From Citrus sinensis (lineage: Eukaryota; Streptophyta; Magnoliopsida; Sapindales; Rutaceae), in contig NC_068558.1 in the NCBI RefSeq assembly GCF_022201045.2, forward strand, positions 50,385,501 through 50,449,500: DNA of 64,000 nt, read 5' to 3'. A program made the position numbers and the translations under genes. Of this stretch, positions 36,452 to 52,897 are shown in pieces. The first letter of the stretch is position 1, and each line of letters begins with the position of its first letter. The notes under the pieces are model-generated. The model did not search any database, was not told where the DNA came from, and worked only from the letters and a program-made list of their open reading frames with translations.

Positions 36452-36460
36452 TTGATTTGA

Positions 36461-37108
36461 TTAAAAAAAAAAAAAAAAAAACTGAGGCCAGCGCAGCTTC
36501 GCCCTTGTGGCGTGGGTTTCAGTATCAGTGTTTGTGTAAGAAGTAAGAGAAGTTATTACTGAGTTCAAAATTTTGGTAAGACGCGAGTGAGGAGCGTGGT
36601 CCAATCCAATGATGACATATCATCAATCATATGTTGGCGCGTGGTCAACCCTCTTCTGCTGACCTGATGCCATGTTGGCATGGAGAGGGCAAAGAGTTAA
36701 AGAAATTTCCAAGTAAAGCAATGCTATTGGCTCTTGGCTATTGGCCACAGTCTAGTTAATCAGGAAATTAGTCAAGCCTCATAAATGCAGTCAATGGCAA
36801 GGTCAAAAATATCCGAAATGAGTTGAAATTGATGAGTCGGTGATTTTTTTGACCGGTAGCTGTTTCTGCTTCGATCATTTATTTATTATTGGACCTCTGT
36901 TTGTGCTCCCTCCAGTTTTGTAGGTTATTTATGCTTTTGGATACGTGATGAGGTCATCTGTCGGTTTAAATTCATGAACTTGGGATAATTTAAGTATCGA
37001 AATTCTTAATATTATTGATATCTTACTGTTGTTATTTTTTTTTTATATTTATGAATTTTTCTGAGTTATACTGATTGTAGTTTATAACAAGTCCTTTTCA
37101 ATAAGTCT
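36461..37108. other. Intergenic, no gene seen
   Basis: Starts with an A run (about 36464-36481). Otherwise mixed-composition DNA without open frames of note, gene features or clear repeats. Confidence 0.5.
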
Positions 37109-37380
37109 ATAAATAAATTTTATTTATTTATAAATAACATTAACTATAATCTTAAAAAATCTTATTATTATTACGACAATTCTTATAAGAATTGTTGTAA
37201 TAATAATAAGATTTTTTAAGATTATAACATTAACTATATATATTATTTATATATATATATATATATTATTTATATAAAAAAGATATATTTTATATGTATG
37301 TAAGATAAGAATTGTTGTAATAATAATAAGATTTTTTAAGATTATAGTTAATATTATTTATAAATAAATTATATATATAT
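37109..37380. repeat. Nested palindrome with third arm copy
   Basis: The segment 37145-37226 is an 82-base palindrome with 41-base arms and a single mismatched pair, centred on TCTTATAAGA. A further copy of the right arm starts at about 37304. This third copy pairs with the left arm over about 70 bases, including the outer AGTTAATRTTATTTATAAAT part. AT dinucleotide runs fill the rest. It looks like a foldback MITE with an internally duplicated arm. Confidence 0.75.
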
Positions 37381-37734
37381 ATATATATGAGATCCACGTA
37401 TTATTTATTTATGTGAGGGAGATATATCTAAGACAGGGGATCCTATCCTATTATTACTATTATTATATCTCCATCGGCGACCTGGATTTTAAGTGCAGCC
37501 AATTTAATGCGGTACATGACTCATGATGATCTTTTCTTTCAAACACAGTGACCCGTGTTCCTTGCATGACAGGCAATCTGAAAGTTGGACTGAGGGGGGG
37601 ATTTGACAGACATAGGCTATTGAATGACGAGCAGAGCATGAATAGTAGTGTACAGTGTATAGATCCAAATCTTTAACCGCAGCCCATCTTTAACATCTCT
37701 GCTCTCTAATAACTGTAGTAGAAAGGCCAACTAA

Positions 37735-38219
37735 AATTTAGATAATTATCCGCCTACTATTTATTTTTTCATATTTTTTTTAAATACATAATTTTTAATT
37801 TTTTTTACTGAATTCTAATTAAAATTATATTATTTTACATATGTACACTTATGTCTTCAAACTATTAAGAGAACTAACAAAATATTATATAAATAATTTT
37901 TTTATCCCTAAATATAAAAAAGACAATTATTCACTGATTTTTTTTTCATATTTTTTAAAAAATATATAATTCTTAATTTTTTTTATTAAATTCTACTTGA
38001 AATTATATTATTTTTTACCTATTCACTTTTATCTTCAAATAATATTATTGTGAAATGATAATTTTACTCTTATAATATCAGTAAAATTTTAATAGTATTA
38101 TAACAGAAATACACCAGTGAAAAAAAATATTAACTTCAAATAAACTATTGTAAAAATATATATATATATATTAAAAAAAATTATAAAAAACAGATAATCA
38201 GTGGATAATTACCTAAATT
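37735..38219. mobile_element. 485-bp TIR element with internal direct repeat
   Basis: The left end AATTTAGATAATTATCC and the right end GGATAATTACCTAAATT are inverted copies. Inside, a unit of about 127 bases (from about 37741) recurs at about 37921, both containing TTTTTTCATATTTTTT and AAATTATATTATTTT. No coding capacity and no clear target-site duplication, so the superfamily is open. Confidence 0.6.
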
Positions 38220-40144
38220 CATTTAAGGAGGCCGAGCTATTAACACCAATCAAAGATCTCTGACACCCTTTTTGAATTTATTTCTTAAAATGCCCCCATC
38301 TCAATTTATAAATACCAAACTATGTATTAAAATCAATCGTCTTTGTCCTCAAATTTCCTCCTAAATATGGTATTTATTTTAAGCTTTTATTTACAAATCC
38401 ATGCAAATTTTAAAATCTTAAATTATTTTCTTCTTATTACATAATTTTCATCTCCATAATTCATCATTCTTATAAGTTTCTCAGAAAAAAAAAAAAAACA
38501 TTAAGACACAAATACAAATTATGAAATGAGAGTGAGCGTAAGACTTGGTTAAAAGAACAATCCATTTAAATCTTTAAGTAAATTTTCATTGAATACCCAA
38601 AAAAAAAATTTATTTATCTTTGACTATTATGTAATTTTAATTGAATAGGGATTTGACAAGAAATTTAGAGTTGGGGTCAAAAGACCAACTCATTTACTTG
38701 AAAGTGAATCTCTTCAGCCGGCTCAGAACCAGAACCCATTAGAATCCATGATTTTCTCCATTCATAAGAACCCAATAAACGTAAGATCCAAGTTTTGAAC
38801 GTGAGAGTCACATTTCACAGTAGTTTTAAACTCAAGCTATGATAAGGCAAGACTTATTACCGCAGCACTTTTGGAAAAATAAATTAAAAATAAAAATAAA
38901 AACACACAGAGCATGCCTCACAACACTAATTCCACAAGACAAGACGGCAATTATGTAATTAAATGCTTCATTTACCATGGATCACCACAAGACTGCATTG
39001 CTGTAGATAGCTTTGCATCTCTTACCAGACTAATTGTCTTGAATCTGTCGCTACCAGGAAAAATAAGGTGGTAGCCAAGACCTCGGAGCCAGAACACGAG
39101 TAATCACAGTTGCTCAAACAGAGTGCAGTTGGACTCCCTTTATTTTTATTGTTCTTGCGAGAGTGAACTAAGAAAATGCACCAAGGAATTTTAAAGATGT
39201 TCAAAAGAAAAAAGGCGAATTTTTTGCAAAGTACAACCTCCAAATTCAGCAGTAAATCATACTAGAACATGGGCATACAAGTACCAAACCAGTCCATCCA
39301 TGAAAGCAAACGCAGCTGTGAACTGGACCCAGCTTCTATCTGGGATTTATAAACCGTTCTAAAACTCTTCTACAATCCTGATAAATATTTAGAACTATGA
39401 AAATCCAGAAACCAAGAGAGAAAAAGGATCCAGGGTTAATCGCACAGCACCAGCTGCAAGTCTTCCACCAACACACATAACCAGTTCATAAAATGCTTCC
39501 TCAGCTGCAGAGCCAAGTGCCTTGAATCAACAGCCTCAGGAATCCTAAAAAATATCAATTAGCATACATCATCAGATTAACACATCATTAGCATAGTCAA
39601 AATATAAAATTGCATACAAATTTCTTGTTAATTTCTATTAGGTCACATACTGTATTAGAGCTAAAACCGAAAAGCCAAAGGCAAGTAAAACATTGTGGTA
39701 ACAGAACTTCTATCCTTCTCTTCTGATCAAATTTATTAAATTAATAATTATGTAAACTCTACAAAGATAAAAAAGTTCCAAATTGAAACAGTTTTCGCCA
39801 CATGTAAGTTGCACTAAAATACTTCCCACTGCCATAAGAGTTAAATGCGGGTATGAAAATTGTTCTATTGACACTTCAATAACATCTAAATAAAGATGTT
39901 CTTGAACAATTTGCTTCTCAGAAAGCATGCATCACACACACGAAAAGACTGATATCAAAAGTTTCTGCAAACATATCATTCTGGAGATTCAATCACGTCA
40001 AAAAACCAATAATCTGAAGACAAGCATATACACTATTATGTTCAATACAATAACTTTACACAAAAACAAATGCTGTAGATTATCATTTGTTAACACTCAC
40101 CATTGCTACCACCATTGGCTATATAGCAAGATACCGGCCATAAA
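38220..40144. other. Helicase 3' flank, with possible 3' exon
   Basis: This lies after the DEAD-box stop codon (minus strand). A good minus-strand acceptor TTTTAG|GATT puts a possible last exon from 39544 downward; see the helicase entry. The rest (38220-39000) is AT-rich, with no gene seen. The frame at 39022-39243 is unrecognised. Confidence 0.4.
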
Positions 40145-44638
<4,494 letters not shown>

Positions 44639-46079
44639 CACCACTAAACAAACAGGAAAAAAACCCTAACTACAAAACTATTCGATACAAAACCAGCAAT
44701 AAAAGCCAATTCTAGGGTTGGGTTGACGAATGAAAGCCTTAAAAGTGGCCAAAATAGGGAAAAAAAAAGTGTGTATTGACAGGTAAAGAGCTAGGGTTTC
44801 GTTGTTACAGGGCGAGATCGTAAAATTGGAGAAAATCGGAAGCCGTTTATGTACGGATCTGGGGGCGAATCTCGAAAAATGGTGTGGCTTTTTTGAACGG
44901 GCAAGTGACTGAAATGAAACGATTTGGTCTCTCGATTTTCTTTTTTCTTTTTCTTTTACAATTTTTGAATTTTATTTTTCTTTCTTTAGGTGGAGGAGAG
45001 TGAAGGAGCAAGTCGATTCATGGCTTTATTTTTCGATTTGATCGATCTGTTTTGCGCTTGGTTGAAACTCCAAAAATGACCAACAACAACTCACACCGTC
45101 CTTAGGGCGTCAATCGTTTCTCGATGAATCGTTAATTTGCTTAAATGGCCCCTTTCGTTCTATTATTGATACAAAGCCACCGACTTTTCTCTGCTTTTAC
45201 GTGTGAGTATTTTATTAATTATTATTATTTTAACTTACCGTCAAAAAATAGGGAAATTGGGTCATTTTGTTATACTGGACAACCAATTTTGTAGTGGAAA
45301 TTTTGATTAATATTTATTGTTGAAGGCATCAATTACTCATTGCTGAACATTATATTTATTTTAAATTTTTTAACAATAATAATAATAATAATAATAAATC
45401 ATTTCATGTTCGTTGAACTTCTTTTTCTTTCAAATTTAGTAATCTTTATTTGTGAAATAATCTTTGGATCGTTTTTTAAAAGCATGTGTTGCTATAGGAA
45501 CCCGATGAATCCGAAGCACTCATATTATTATTTTTCTAATCCAAGACCATTGCTATTTCGCAAGGTTTAGAGAAAACTTTTATCATTTTTCTCTTAATGT
45601 CAATTTTTCGTAAGGAATATAATAAATGCCTCTTATTTAATTATCATGTCTTTCGCTTAGTCCTAAGTGATGCATAGACAATTTACATTAAGATGCTATA
45701 ATTGATTATATTTTTGTTCTATTTTTGAAACAATTGCATAAAAAAATTTATTTGGTGCATGGTTAGAAAAAAAAAGGTACATATTTTTAATTAAAAATTT
45801 ATTGAAATTTAGATTGAACTTTGTAAATAAATCAAGTGAAATTTTTGATTGAATACAATAAATAAATTAAGTAAAAGTTTGATGCTTTGATTAATTAGAT
45901 TGGCAAAAGGATGTCTCTTACCACATAAAACACTAAAATAATACTCACGACCCCATGATTAAAGATTAAAGCAAACATTTTATATAGAATAATTTTATGT
46001 GTCAATGATACGAGCTAACGTGTGATGGTGATGGAATTCACTTATTCTTATAATATCCCATATCATCATTCGATATTAT
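44639..46079. other. Helicase promoter and AT-rich spacer
   Basis: The first 300-400 bases are the likely leader and promoter of the DEAD-box gene. Then comes AT-rich DNA with an (AAT)n microsatellite at about 45376-45399. The frame at 45340-45570 is a low-complexity product of that repeat. No gene is supported. Confidence 0.5.
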
Positions 46080-46084
46080 TTTAC

Positions 46085-46710
46085 ATACAAGTAAAAGCTT
46101 ATTCAGTCTTTATATTTTGAGATTGGTGTTTATTTAGTTCATATATTTTCAAAAAATATTTCAAAATATCTATGCCGTTGAATTATTAACATCCCTACTA
46201 TTATTTTTTTATTCATTTTGACTTCTTTTTACAATATTACCCTCTTATAATAAATTTTGTGGACATTAATAAAAATATTAAATTATTAATTTAATCCTGA
46301 AAAATAAAATAGAAACAAAAATAATATATATTAATTTTTGTATAACACTCTGTTGAGTAGTTAATATGTTATTTTTTATTAATGTCCAAAAAGATTGGAA
46401 ATTTAATTTTTTTACAATATCTTTTTGGACATATGTGAGCTTCTACAAAAAATAAAATATATTCTTTTTGCTTTTATTTTATTTTTTGAGGTTAAAATGA
46501 TAATTTAATTTTTTTTATTAATGTAAAAAAGAAGAAACATTATTGTAAGAGGCTAACATTGTAAAAGCAAACCAAAAGAAAAAAACAACTAGCGGCAGGT
46601 GTGTCAATAATTTAAATGCATTGATGTTTTGAGGTACTTTTAAAAATATAAAAACAAAAAAAACACTAATCTCATAATATATAGACTAAACGTGTATTCA
46701 CCCTAACAAT
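46085..46710. mobile_element. Large foldback element (~625 bp)
   Basis: The two halves are imperfect inverted copies over roughly 250 bases per arm. Left words TATTTTGAGATTGGTGTTTA, TACAATATTACCCTCTTA and CATTAATAAAAATATTAAAT match the reverse complement of the right side (TATGAGATTAGTGTTTTTTT, TACAATGTTAGCCTCTTA, CATTAATAAAAAAAATTAAA). The centre holds a second small hairpin, TGTCCAAAAAGAT with ATCTTTTTGGACA, at about 46383-46431. No coding capacity. Target duplications are not clear, so the borders are approximate. Confidence 0.65.
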
Positions 46711-47788
46711 TATTCATAAAAACATTATAAATTGAGCATAGCAAGTTTTTATTAGTCAATTTATAATGAATGGATGTTAATTTGGTTTAATTGATGAGAT
46801 TAAAATTTGTGTTAGAAGATTTAAAGTTACTAATAATTATTAACTTTAGGTGTCTAGAAAGAAAATCTTTTCAAAATAATGATTATACGCCATCTATTTT
46901 AAATCGTTAAATGCAAAACAGTTATAACTCATTATCACATCGACGTAAAGAAATAATTCTTAAACTTAAATAAAACCTTATTATATGTGATTAAAGTGGC
47001 AAAACTTGGAGATGTATGATTTAAATAAAACTTGTTATGTTCAATTGAAGTTATTATTGCCTTCTGGAGGTTCTTGAAACTTTAAGGAGTAATTTGATTT
47101 AATTGTTCATCTTATTTAAGTCAAAAGTAAGGTAAGAAATTTAAAAAATTGATTTGCCTTTGCTCACTTTCCTACCTTTCAAAAAATAAAATATAAAAAT
47201 GAAGTTGCAGAGCTGGGGAGATGTATAACCACTCAAGTAAAGTCTGAAGGTCCAGCTGAGTTTCCAAGATTTTGAAGGATATAGATACAATTGTTAAAAG
47301 ATTTGGGTGAGAAGAATAAAATTCTCTTTTACAAAAGGGCCAGAAACGGGTATGGATCATTATTGAGTGATTTTCGAGGACGGTTGTAGGACCCGAGAAA
47401 ATCTAATGCCGCCGGTTCCATTATTTTTCTCTTTTTGAAAAGGATAGGAGAAAAAATAAAAATAAAAATTTATCCCAAGGCCAATCTTTATTTTTGAAGT
47501 TGCCTTTTTCCCTTTTTTTTTTTTAAACGAAAAAAGCTATTTTCTAAAAGAAGAAAAATAAAAATTGCTGACTAGTGATCAACAAATGTTTATGTTAAGA
47601 CGTTTCTCGACAAAGCTTATGATAATTTTACTCAAACAAAAGAGAAGCTGAAGCTTATGATGGTAAACATTGACATTGCACCATAAATCACAAAACATAA
47701 AGCATCAAATGTTTGAGATATATAAATTGCATGAATAATGTGCATCACAGATGATACAACATGCAATGCATGAAGACAGCATAGGCAC
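46711..47788. other. AT-rich intergenic DNA
   Basis: No gene is supported. The 3' breakpoint of the alpha-CT pseudogene lies at the right edge. The frame at 47172-47360 has no family resemblance. Confidence 0.5.
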
Positions 47789-49217
47789 TTGACCAAGTTC
47801 CTCAGATTTGAGATCAGCAAAGGCCCCAGGAGTGTCAACAAATGTAATGATAGGAAACCCATTATGATCAGCATATTTTATCATGTGCAGGGCCTTCCCA
47901 TAGCTGATGGCAGACAGAGCAAACATTGCTAGTGCTGGGAATGGATTTTAGCAGGAGTTTGGAATAGGAAATATGAGGGACACATGTCACACATCTCTGT
48001 TATATTTTTTCACGTTCTATTCAGAAGGAAAAAAAAAAGAAAAAAAAAAGAAAGGACAATTTCATGCATAATGCTCAACAAAAATGCTCAAAGATTATGC
48101 ATATTCAAAGAAAGATCCTTAAACATACCCATGAGGAGTTGGCATGGCAAAGTTGCGAAAAATGTTTTCCTTCGTGTTCCTGCCTTTCTGATGACCAATA
48201 AACGTGTAGCTCTTACCATCCATTCTTCCAATACCAGTTGCAATTGCGAAATCACTGTAGTCCACAGGATCTCCATGGAGTTCCACCCATTATAAGATGA
48301 AGAAAACAGAGTGAGAAATAGTACTTTCCACCGTGTAAGAACAAATAGTTATAAGCAGTGATTCTAGTAATCAACTACCTTCTCTGTGATATCTAATACG
48401 TGATCAAGAGAAGTTGGTCTGTTCGGATGTCGAGCAATGCTTCGGCGTTGAATGGGTGTCAAGTGTGCATACAAATCCTTCAAGGCCTGAATATCAATGT
48501 CAAGGTCTGAATAGAAATCTTTAGCGACATTATGTTGAGTGCATAATGTGACTGATTAAGAGAGGGCATTAATCAGGTAATTTACCAATCCAATGAATGA
48601 GAACAGCAGCTCCAACAGCAACAAGTGTAAAAGCAAAATTCTGTAATAACATCCATTGATATGGAAATGAAATATACCTGCTGGTATTTGATTTCCAGAG
48701 CTCCAGTTTGGTCACTAAAATCAAGACCAGCATCATCAGCCATTTGACGTACCTGCACAAGATTGATTGAACGAAACCGAAAAGATAGAAAGAGTCTTCA
48801 AAGTCTGAGTTTAGGATTCAAGACAGGCTCACTTCAGTAATCTTCTTCTCCATATCAACCAAAGGCCTCTCAAATGGAAGAGTCACAGGTTTCAGTTTCT
48901 CCTCTTGAGGCTTGAAGTAAGATAGGTAAGTCAAGTGTCCACTGGAGATATTTGTATTCATATCATCTGGTCAGTTGGGTAATTATGCTTCTTCCCCTTC
49001 TTACTCTTTGCAGAACAGGAAACCTGTCTCCTCTTCCAACTCTGGACCCTTCCAATCCGTTTGACCAATGCCCGTTCAGCCGTCTAAATGAGGTTCTACG
49101 AAAATGGCTAGAAAAAGTGCTTGCCAAAATAAGATTTTGACCCCAAATCCAATCACCGCCTCCATTTGCTCCTCCACAGTTTCCAGCTATCAATGATAAC
49201 CTGCTCATTCTCAACAC
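47789..49217 (-). pseudogene. Truncated acetyl-CoA carboxylase alpha-CT (CAC3/accA) pseudogene
   Basis: Five exon-like blocks survive in order on the minus strand: 49217-48833, 48752-48678, 48486-48379, about 48289-48129 and 47903-about 47789. They encode KPVTLPFERPLVDMEKKI, VRQMADDAGLDFSDQ, LYAHLTPIQRRSIARHPNRP, MDGKSYTFIGHQKGRNTKEN, NFAMPTPHG and GFPIITFVDTPGAFADLKSE. These are unmistakably the N-terminal half of the plastid alpha-carboxyltransferase subunit used in fatty-acid synthesis. The gene stops right after LKSEELGQ, so the essential C-terminal half (GEGGSGGA region) is missing. Exon 1 is frame-disrupted around the SKKGKKHNYP segment, and the acceptor before WVELHG reads AA instead of AG. 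Introns are kept, so it arose by DNA duplication and not retroposition. A functional copy must exist elsewhere. Confidence 0.88.
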
Positions 49218-50147
49218 TCAACGCAATATGAAGATATTCAATTTTATGTATGATGATGCTTCATGTGCCACGTACCTGCATTTGACATAAAAGACTTCCA
49301 AATTAAAATCTAATAGCAATAAGTTTTTAAAGTAGAAAATCTTATCAACTCAATGTCAAAAGCTCAAGTATCTATTTGTTGATGAAAAATATTCAAAAAC
49401 ATCATCTTTGCAGCAGCATCAGAATTTTCTTAACTGAAACCAATGGCTTAACTGATTTATAAACATTCTAAGAGATCATAATATGTCAAGCACACTTTCT
49501 AGAAGGTTTCTCGGCAGCTAAACGGAGAAGGTAATAAATGGAAGAGATAATATAATTACCAGGTGATTTGATTACGCTAAATTTTCCGTTTTGAGATATA
49601 ATGAAACTCATGCGCTCAGAGCTATGCTTTCTGTTAACGAGTTTTCCGGGAGAAGCAGAAGTATCAATCAGATTAGCAAAGAATTATATTGACAAGAAGA
49701 AGCTTGGAGACCAACGGTCCAGATATTTTGCATTGCCGCGCGAAAACGTTTTCAGGAAACAGACATAAAGTCCGTGGTGGATTGGTTTCTGACTTTCTTG
49801 TAAGGCCCCACCAGCATTCTATTTGTACGTGGCGAGACAATTAGCTTAATCAATTGGGTGAATATGGGCCTGGCCCAATTTCAGAATTGTAGCAGTCCAA
49901 AGCCCAAATTGAAATTTGCCGCGCTGTAGGCCTGTAGGTGTAGAAAGTAGAAGCTAGAACGTTCTTCTCCAAGACGACAATCCCAGTGCCGGTGGCCTCT
50001 GTCGTCCGACGCTCAAATTCTTCAACTCAACTCAAGACTCTCAGAGTTTGTTAATTGACTTTTTTAAATTGAAACCCTAATATCTGAAACATTTGAATTA
50101 TAAATCCAAAATTAACCTCGGAAGCACTTTGTTTAGATTGATTGAAG
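49218..50147. other. Divergent upstream region (alpha-CT relic / HIT gene)
   Basis: This holds the promoter and leader of the HIT zinc-finger gene on the right and the former promoter side of the alpha-CT relic on the left. A minus-strand AATGCAG|GTACG near 49275 may be the acceptor of an old alpha-CT leader intron. No gene is seen. Confidence 0.4.
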
Positions 50148-52897
50148 ATGGCTGAGCCAATCCTAACCTCTGACAAACCTTCGAGTTCGTCCTCATTGAA
50201 TCCTCCTTCTCGAATAATCTGCCACGTGTATGTTTTTCTATAAATCTCGAGCTTCATTTTTCTTCTTTTGGTGATTTTATTTTATTTTATTTGTTGAAAG
50301 GGGTGATTTTTAGTTTAATCATGCTAAAGTTGTTTATTTTGTAATTAAATTTGATGCTCAGTTTGGTTGCTTTTATGTTCGTTGATTTTAAGATCACTGT
50401 TGTCAATGTGTTAGTGCAATTTTGGTTTTCCGAAATTCATGTAACTGGAGCATGCTATGCGTTTATAAGTAGACTGTTTATTGCTTGAAAGACGAATAGA
50501 TGCTTTTATGCTCGTTGATTTAACATCACTGTTGCCAAAATGTTAATGCAATTTTGATTTTCTGAAATTCATTTAACTGGAGCATGTTGTCAATTGTTGT
50601 ACCTTTATAAGCAGAGGCTGTTTATTGCTTGAAAGACGAATAGCTTAAAATGTTAAGAAATCTTAGTTATGTAAAATCCTACTTTTTGACAATTGCAGTG
50701 TCTTTGGTCTTTGTTTTACTTGTTATGTTGGTTTAAATTGATGAATTCTCTTCTCTTCGTGTTAGTTTGATATTTTCCCCTCCATTGTGCAGGTGTCAGA
50801 AGCAATTTTCGCAGTATACTTGCCCTCGATGTAATTCGCGATATTGTTCCCTTAAGTGCTATCAGGTAGGCAGAATCTTATTCTAGGAGTACCAGATTTT
50901 AACGAATGTTATGTTGTTGACGAACAGGCAAATCATAAGGGTAGGTGAAGGATCAAATTTGAAAGTCAAAAGCTTGATTTATCATTTTTCTCAAATTTAC
51001 TAGTTTTGTATTATGCCTTTTGATATCCGTAATTGTTTATAGTTATGGATTACTACAGCATGTTCATAATTATATGCATCCTGTACAAGGTTGATATTAG
51101 TCAGACATAAGCAACTCTGCTTCAACTATGAGATATTTTACCATTGTTTAGCAGCCTGGTGCTTTGTGTTTTAAAGTTTTTCTTCCATATATTTGTCAGG
51201 GAAAAAGTGAGACATAAAAGATCAATTATAATTTGAATGTCTTCCTAGTGGTCCTTATCTTTCTCAAGCGCTAAGGGAATTAGTATATTATGTTTATGTT
51301 CATATGTTGAAAATCTTTCCATGGTTCTCTTTTGCTGTATAGTCTCATAGTCGACGTTGTACTGAATCCTTCATGAGAGATAATGTGGTTGAAGAGATGC
51401 GGCGGATGCAATCTGATGATGAAACTAAAAGGAAAATGGTGGATATTTTGAAGCGATTCCATTCAGAAGAGGAAATGGATAGCATGGATGAAGATGGTAT
51501 GTTGTTATTTAGTTCATTGTTAATCTTTTCTTTGATTAATAGTTGTATCAAATCTTGTTGGTTTTGTTCCTTATGTATCTGTTATCATTGTTAGAGGGTT
51601 TGTACAAATAGAAGCTTTTGTTATTACCTTTTTACTTATGTGGAATGTCCTGTAATTCTTAAGAATATATTTGTACTGGTGTTGGAATATATGAGATACA
51701 ATGATCAGCTCACTGCTCAAAATGCACTGTGGCAGGTTCAACAGAATCAACACTATCTGAGGAGACAATGCAAAAGATTTTGTCTGGTATGCTCCACGAT
51801 AACTTTCACTAGATTTCACTAGATTTCACAAAATGTTTCCTTTCAGTTTGTTCTCCTATCAGTCAGTTCTAATTGTATGTGGCACATAAACAGATTGCAG
51901 CACTCCGTAGGTTGTAGTTGGAGTGTGAAGATTGATTACATCTTGTGGAGTCTGGTGATGGATGGATTCCAAGCTATACCCTGAAGCTGATATGAGTTGT
52001 TCCTTTTCACTCTATGCAGGTGGTGAAGTCAATTTTGATGATTTATCTGCAGATGAGAAGAAGCGGTTTTTAAGAGCCGTGGCATCTGGAGAACTGAGCA
52101 GAATGATTGAGCCATGGGATCCTTGGTGGCTGAAGCCTTCTGCGAGAACGATTTCTCTCAGCAAGCAAGGAACTCAACTTGTCCAACCTCTTGCTTGGCA
52201 TGATTCATCAGCACCACCTGAAGATGATCTAGAAAGTAACCAATCAAGTGAAATTCCACCTGGTCCTGAGGCCCCACTACCTCCAATCAGCAAGCTTAGT
52301 TCTACAGAGCCGTCTCCCCTTCTAGTTGTTCACCTGGTCGACATTATATTAAGCTACTGCTTGACGCTTCGTCTCTACAATGGAGATTGGCAATCAGATG
52401 CGATAGGATCAGCAATGATGGTTTTGAGTGTGTCCTCTGTCTTGGGGCAAGGTGGACAGCCTGAAAGTGTGCAGGAGGTTCTGTCTTACTGCTTGGAGCA
52501 AACCTGCAGCTCGTACAAAGACATGGGTGGGTTACAGCTTGGATTGACTGTTCTTGATGATACGATAAGCCTAGTCTCGCTGGGAAGTTCTGCTTTAATC
52601 TGTGCACTTTGTGATCTCCAGAGGATGATTCAGGGGGGAGAGAGGGAGCTAAAATTAGAGAAGACGAAAAAGTCAAGAAAGGTAGAAATGAAGAACAAGC
52701 TGAAGCCTGCTGAGAGGAAAATTTATTTCATAATGTGTTGGGTGCATGAACAGCCTGGAGAAGTCTGGTCCTCTGCAGCAGCCCTCCTAAGGGCAGAAAA
52801 AATATCATGCATAGAATGTGGAGGCAGTAAAAGTTCTGTCAAAAGAGAGGATAAAGTAGAATCCAAGAGCAAAGTTTTGATCGAGGAAATGAAATGA
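50148..52897 (+). CDS. HIT-type zinc finger protein, ZNHIT2-like
   Basis: Five exons: 50148-50227, 50793-50865, 51343-51496, 51736-51786 and 52020-52897, giving 411 residues. The zf-HIT domain (about residues 26-58) has the full ligand set CHVCQ...YTCPRCNSRYCSLKCYQSHSRRC: paired cysteines, then His and Cys. After it come an acidic Ser/Glu stretch (EEEMDSMDEDGSTES), the conserved block DDLSADEKKRFLRAVASGEL and WDPWWLKPSA, a helical middle region and a Lys-rich tail. Human ZNHIT2 links the R2TP/HSP90 assembly machinery to U5 snRNP biogenesis; the plant protein probably has a related assembly role (inference). The gene is intact. Intron 1 carries a tandem duplication (listed separately). Confidence 0.93.
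50368..50643 (+). repeat. Tandem duplication inside HIT gene intron 1
   Basis: Two adjacent copies, 50368-50500 and 50501-50643, both run from TGCTTTTATG(T/C)TCGTTGATT through AACTGGAGCATG to TTTATTGCTTGAAAGACGAA. The second copy has about ten extra bases. The coding sequence is not affected. Confidence 0.85.

Noticed and set aside
48088-48276. Separate small gene within the alpha-CT region
   Set aside because: The frame is out of register with the alpha-CT exon, which reads MDGKSYTFIGHQKGRNTKEN in the correct frame.
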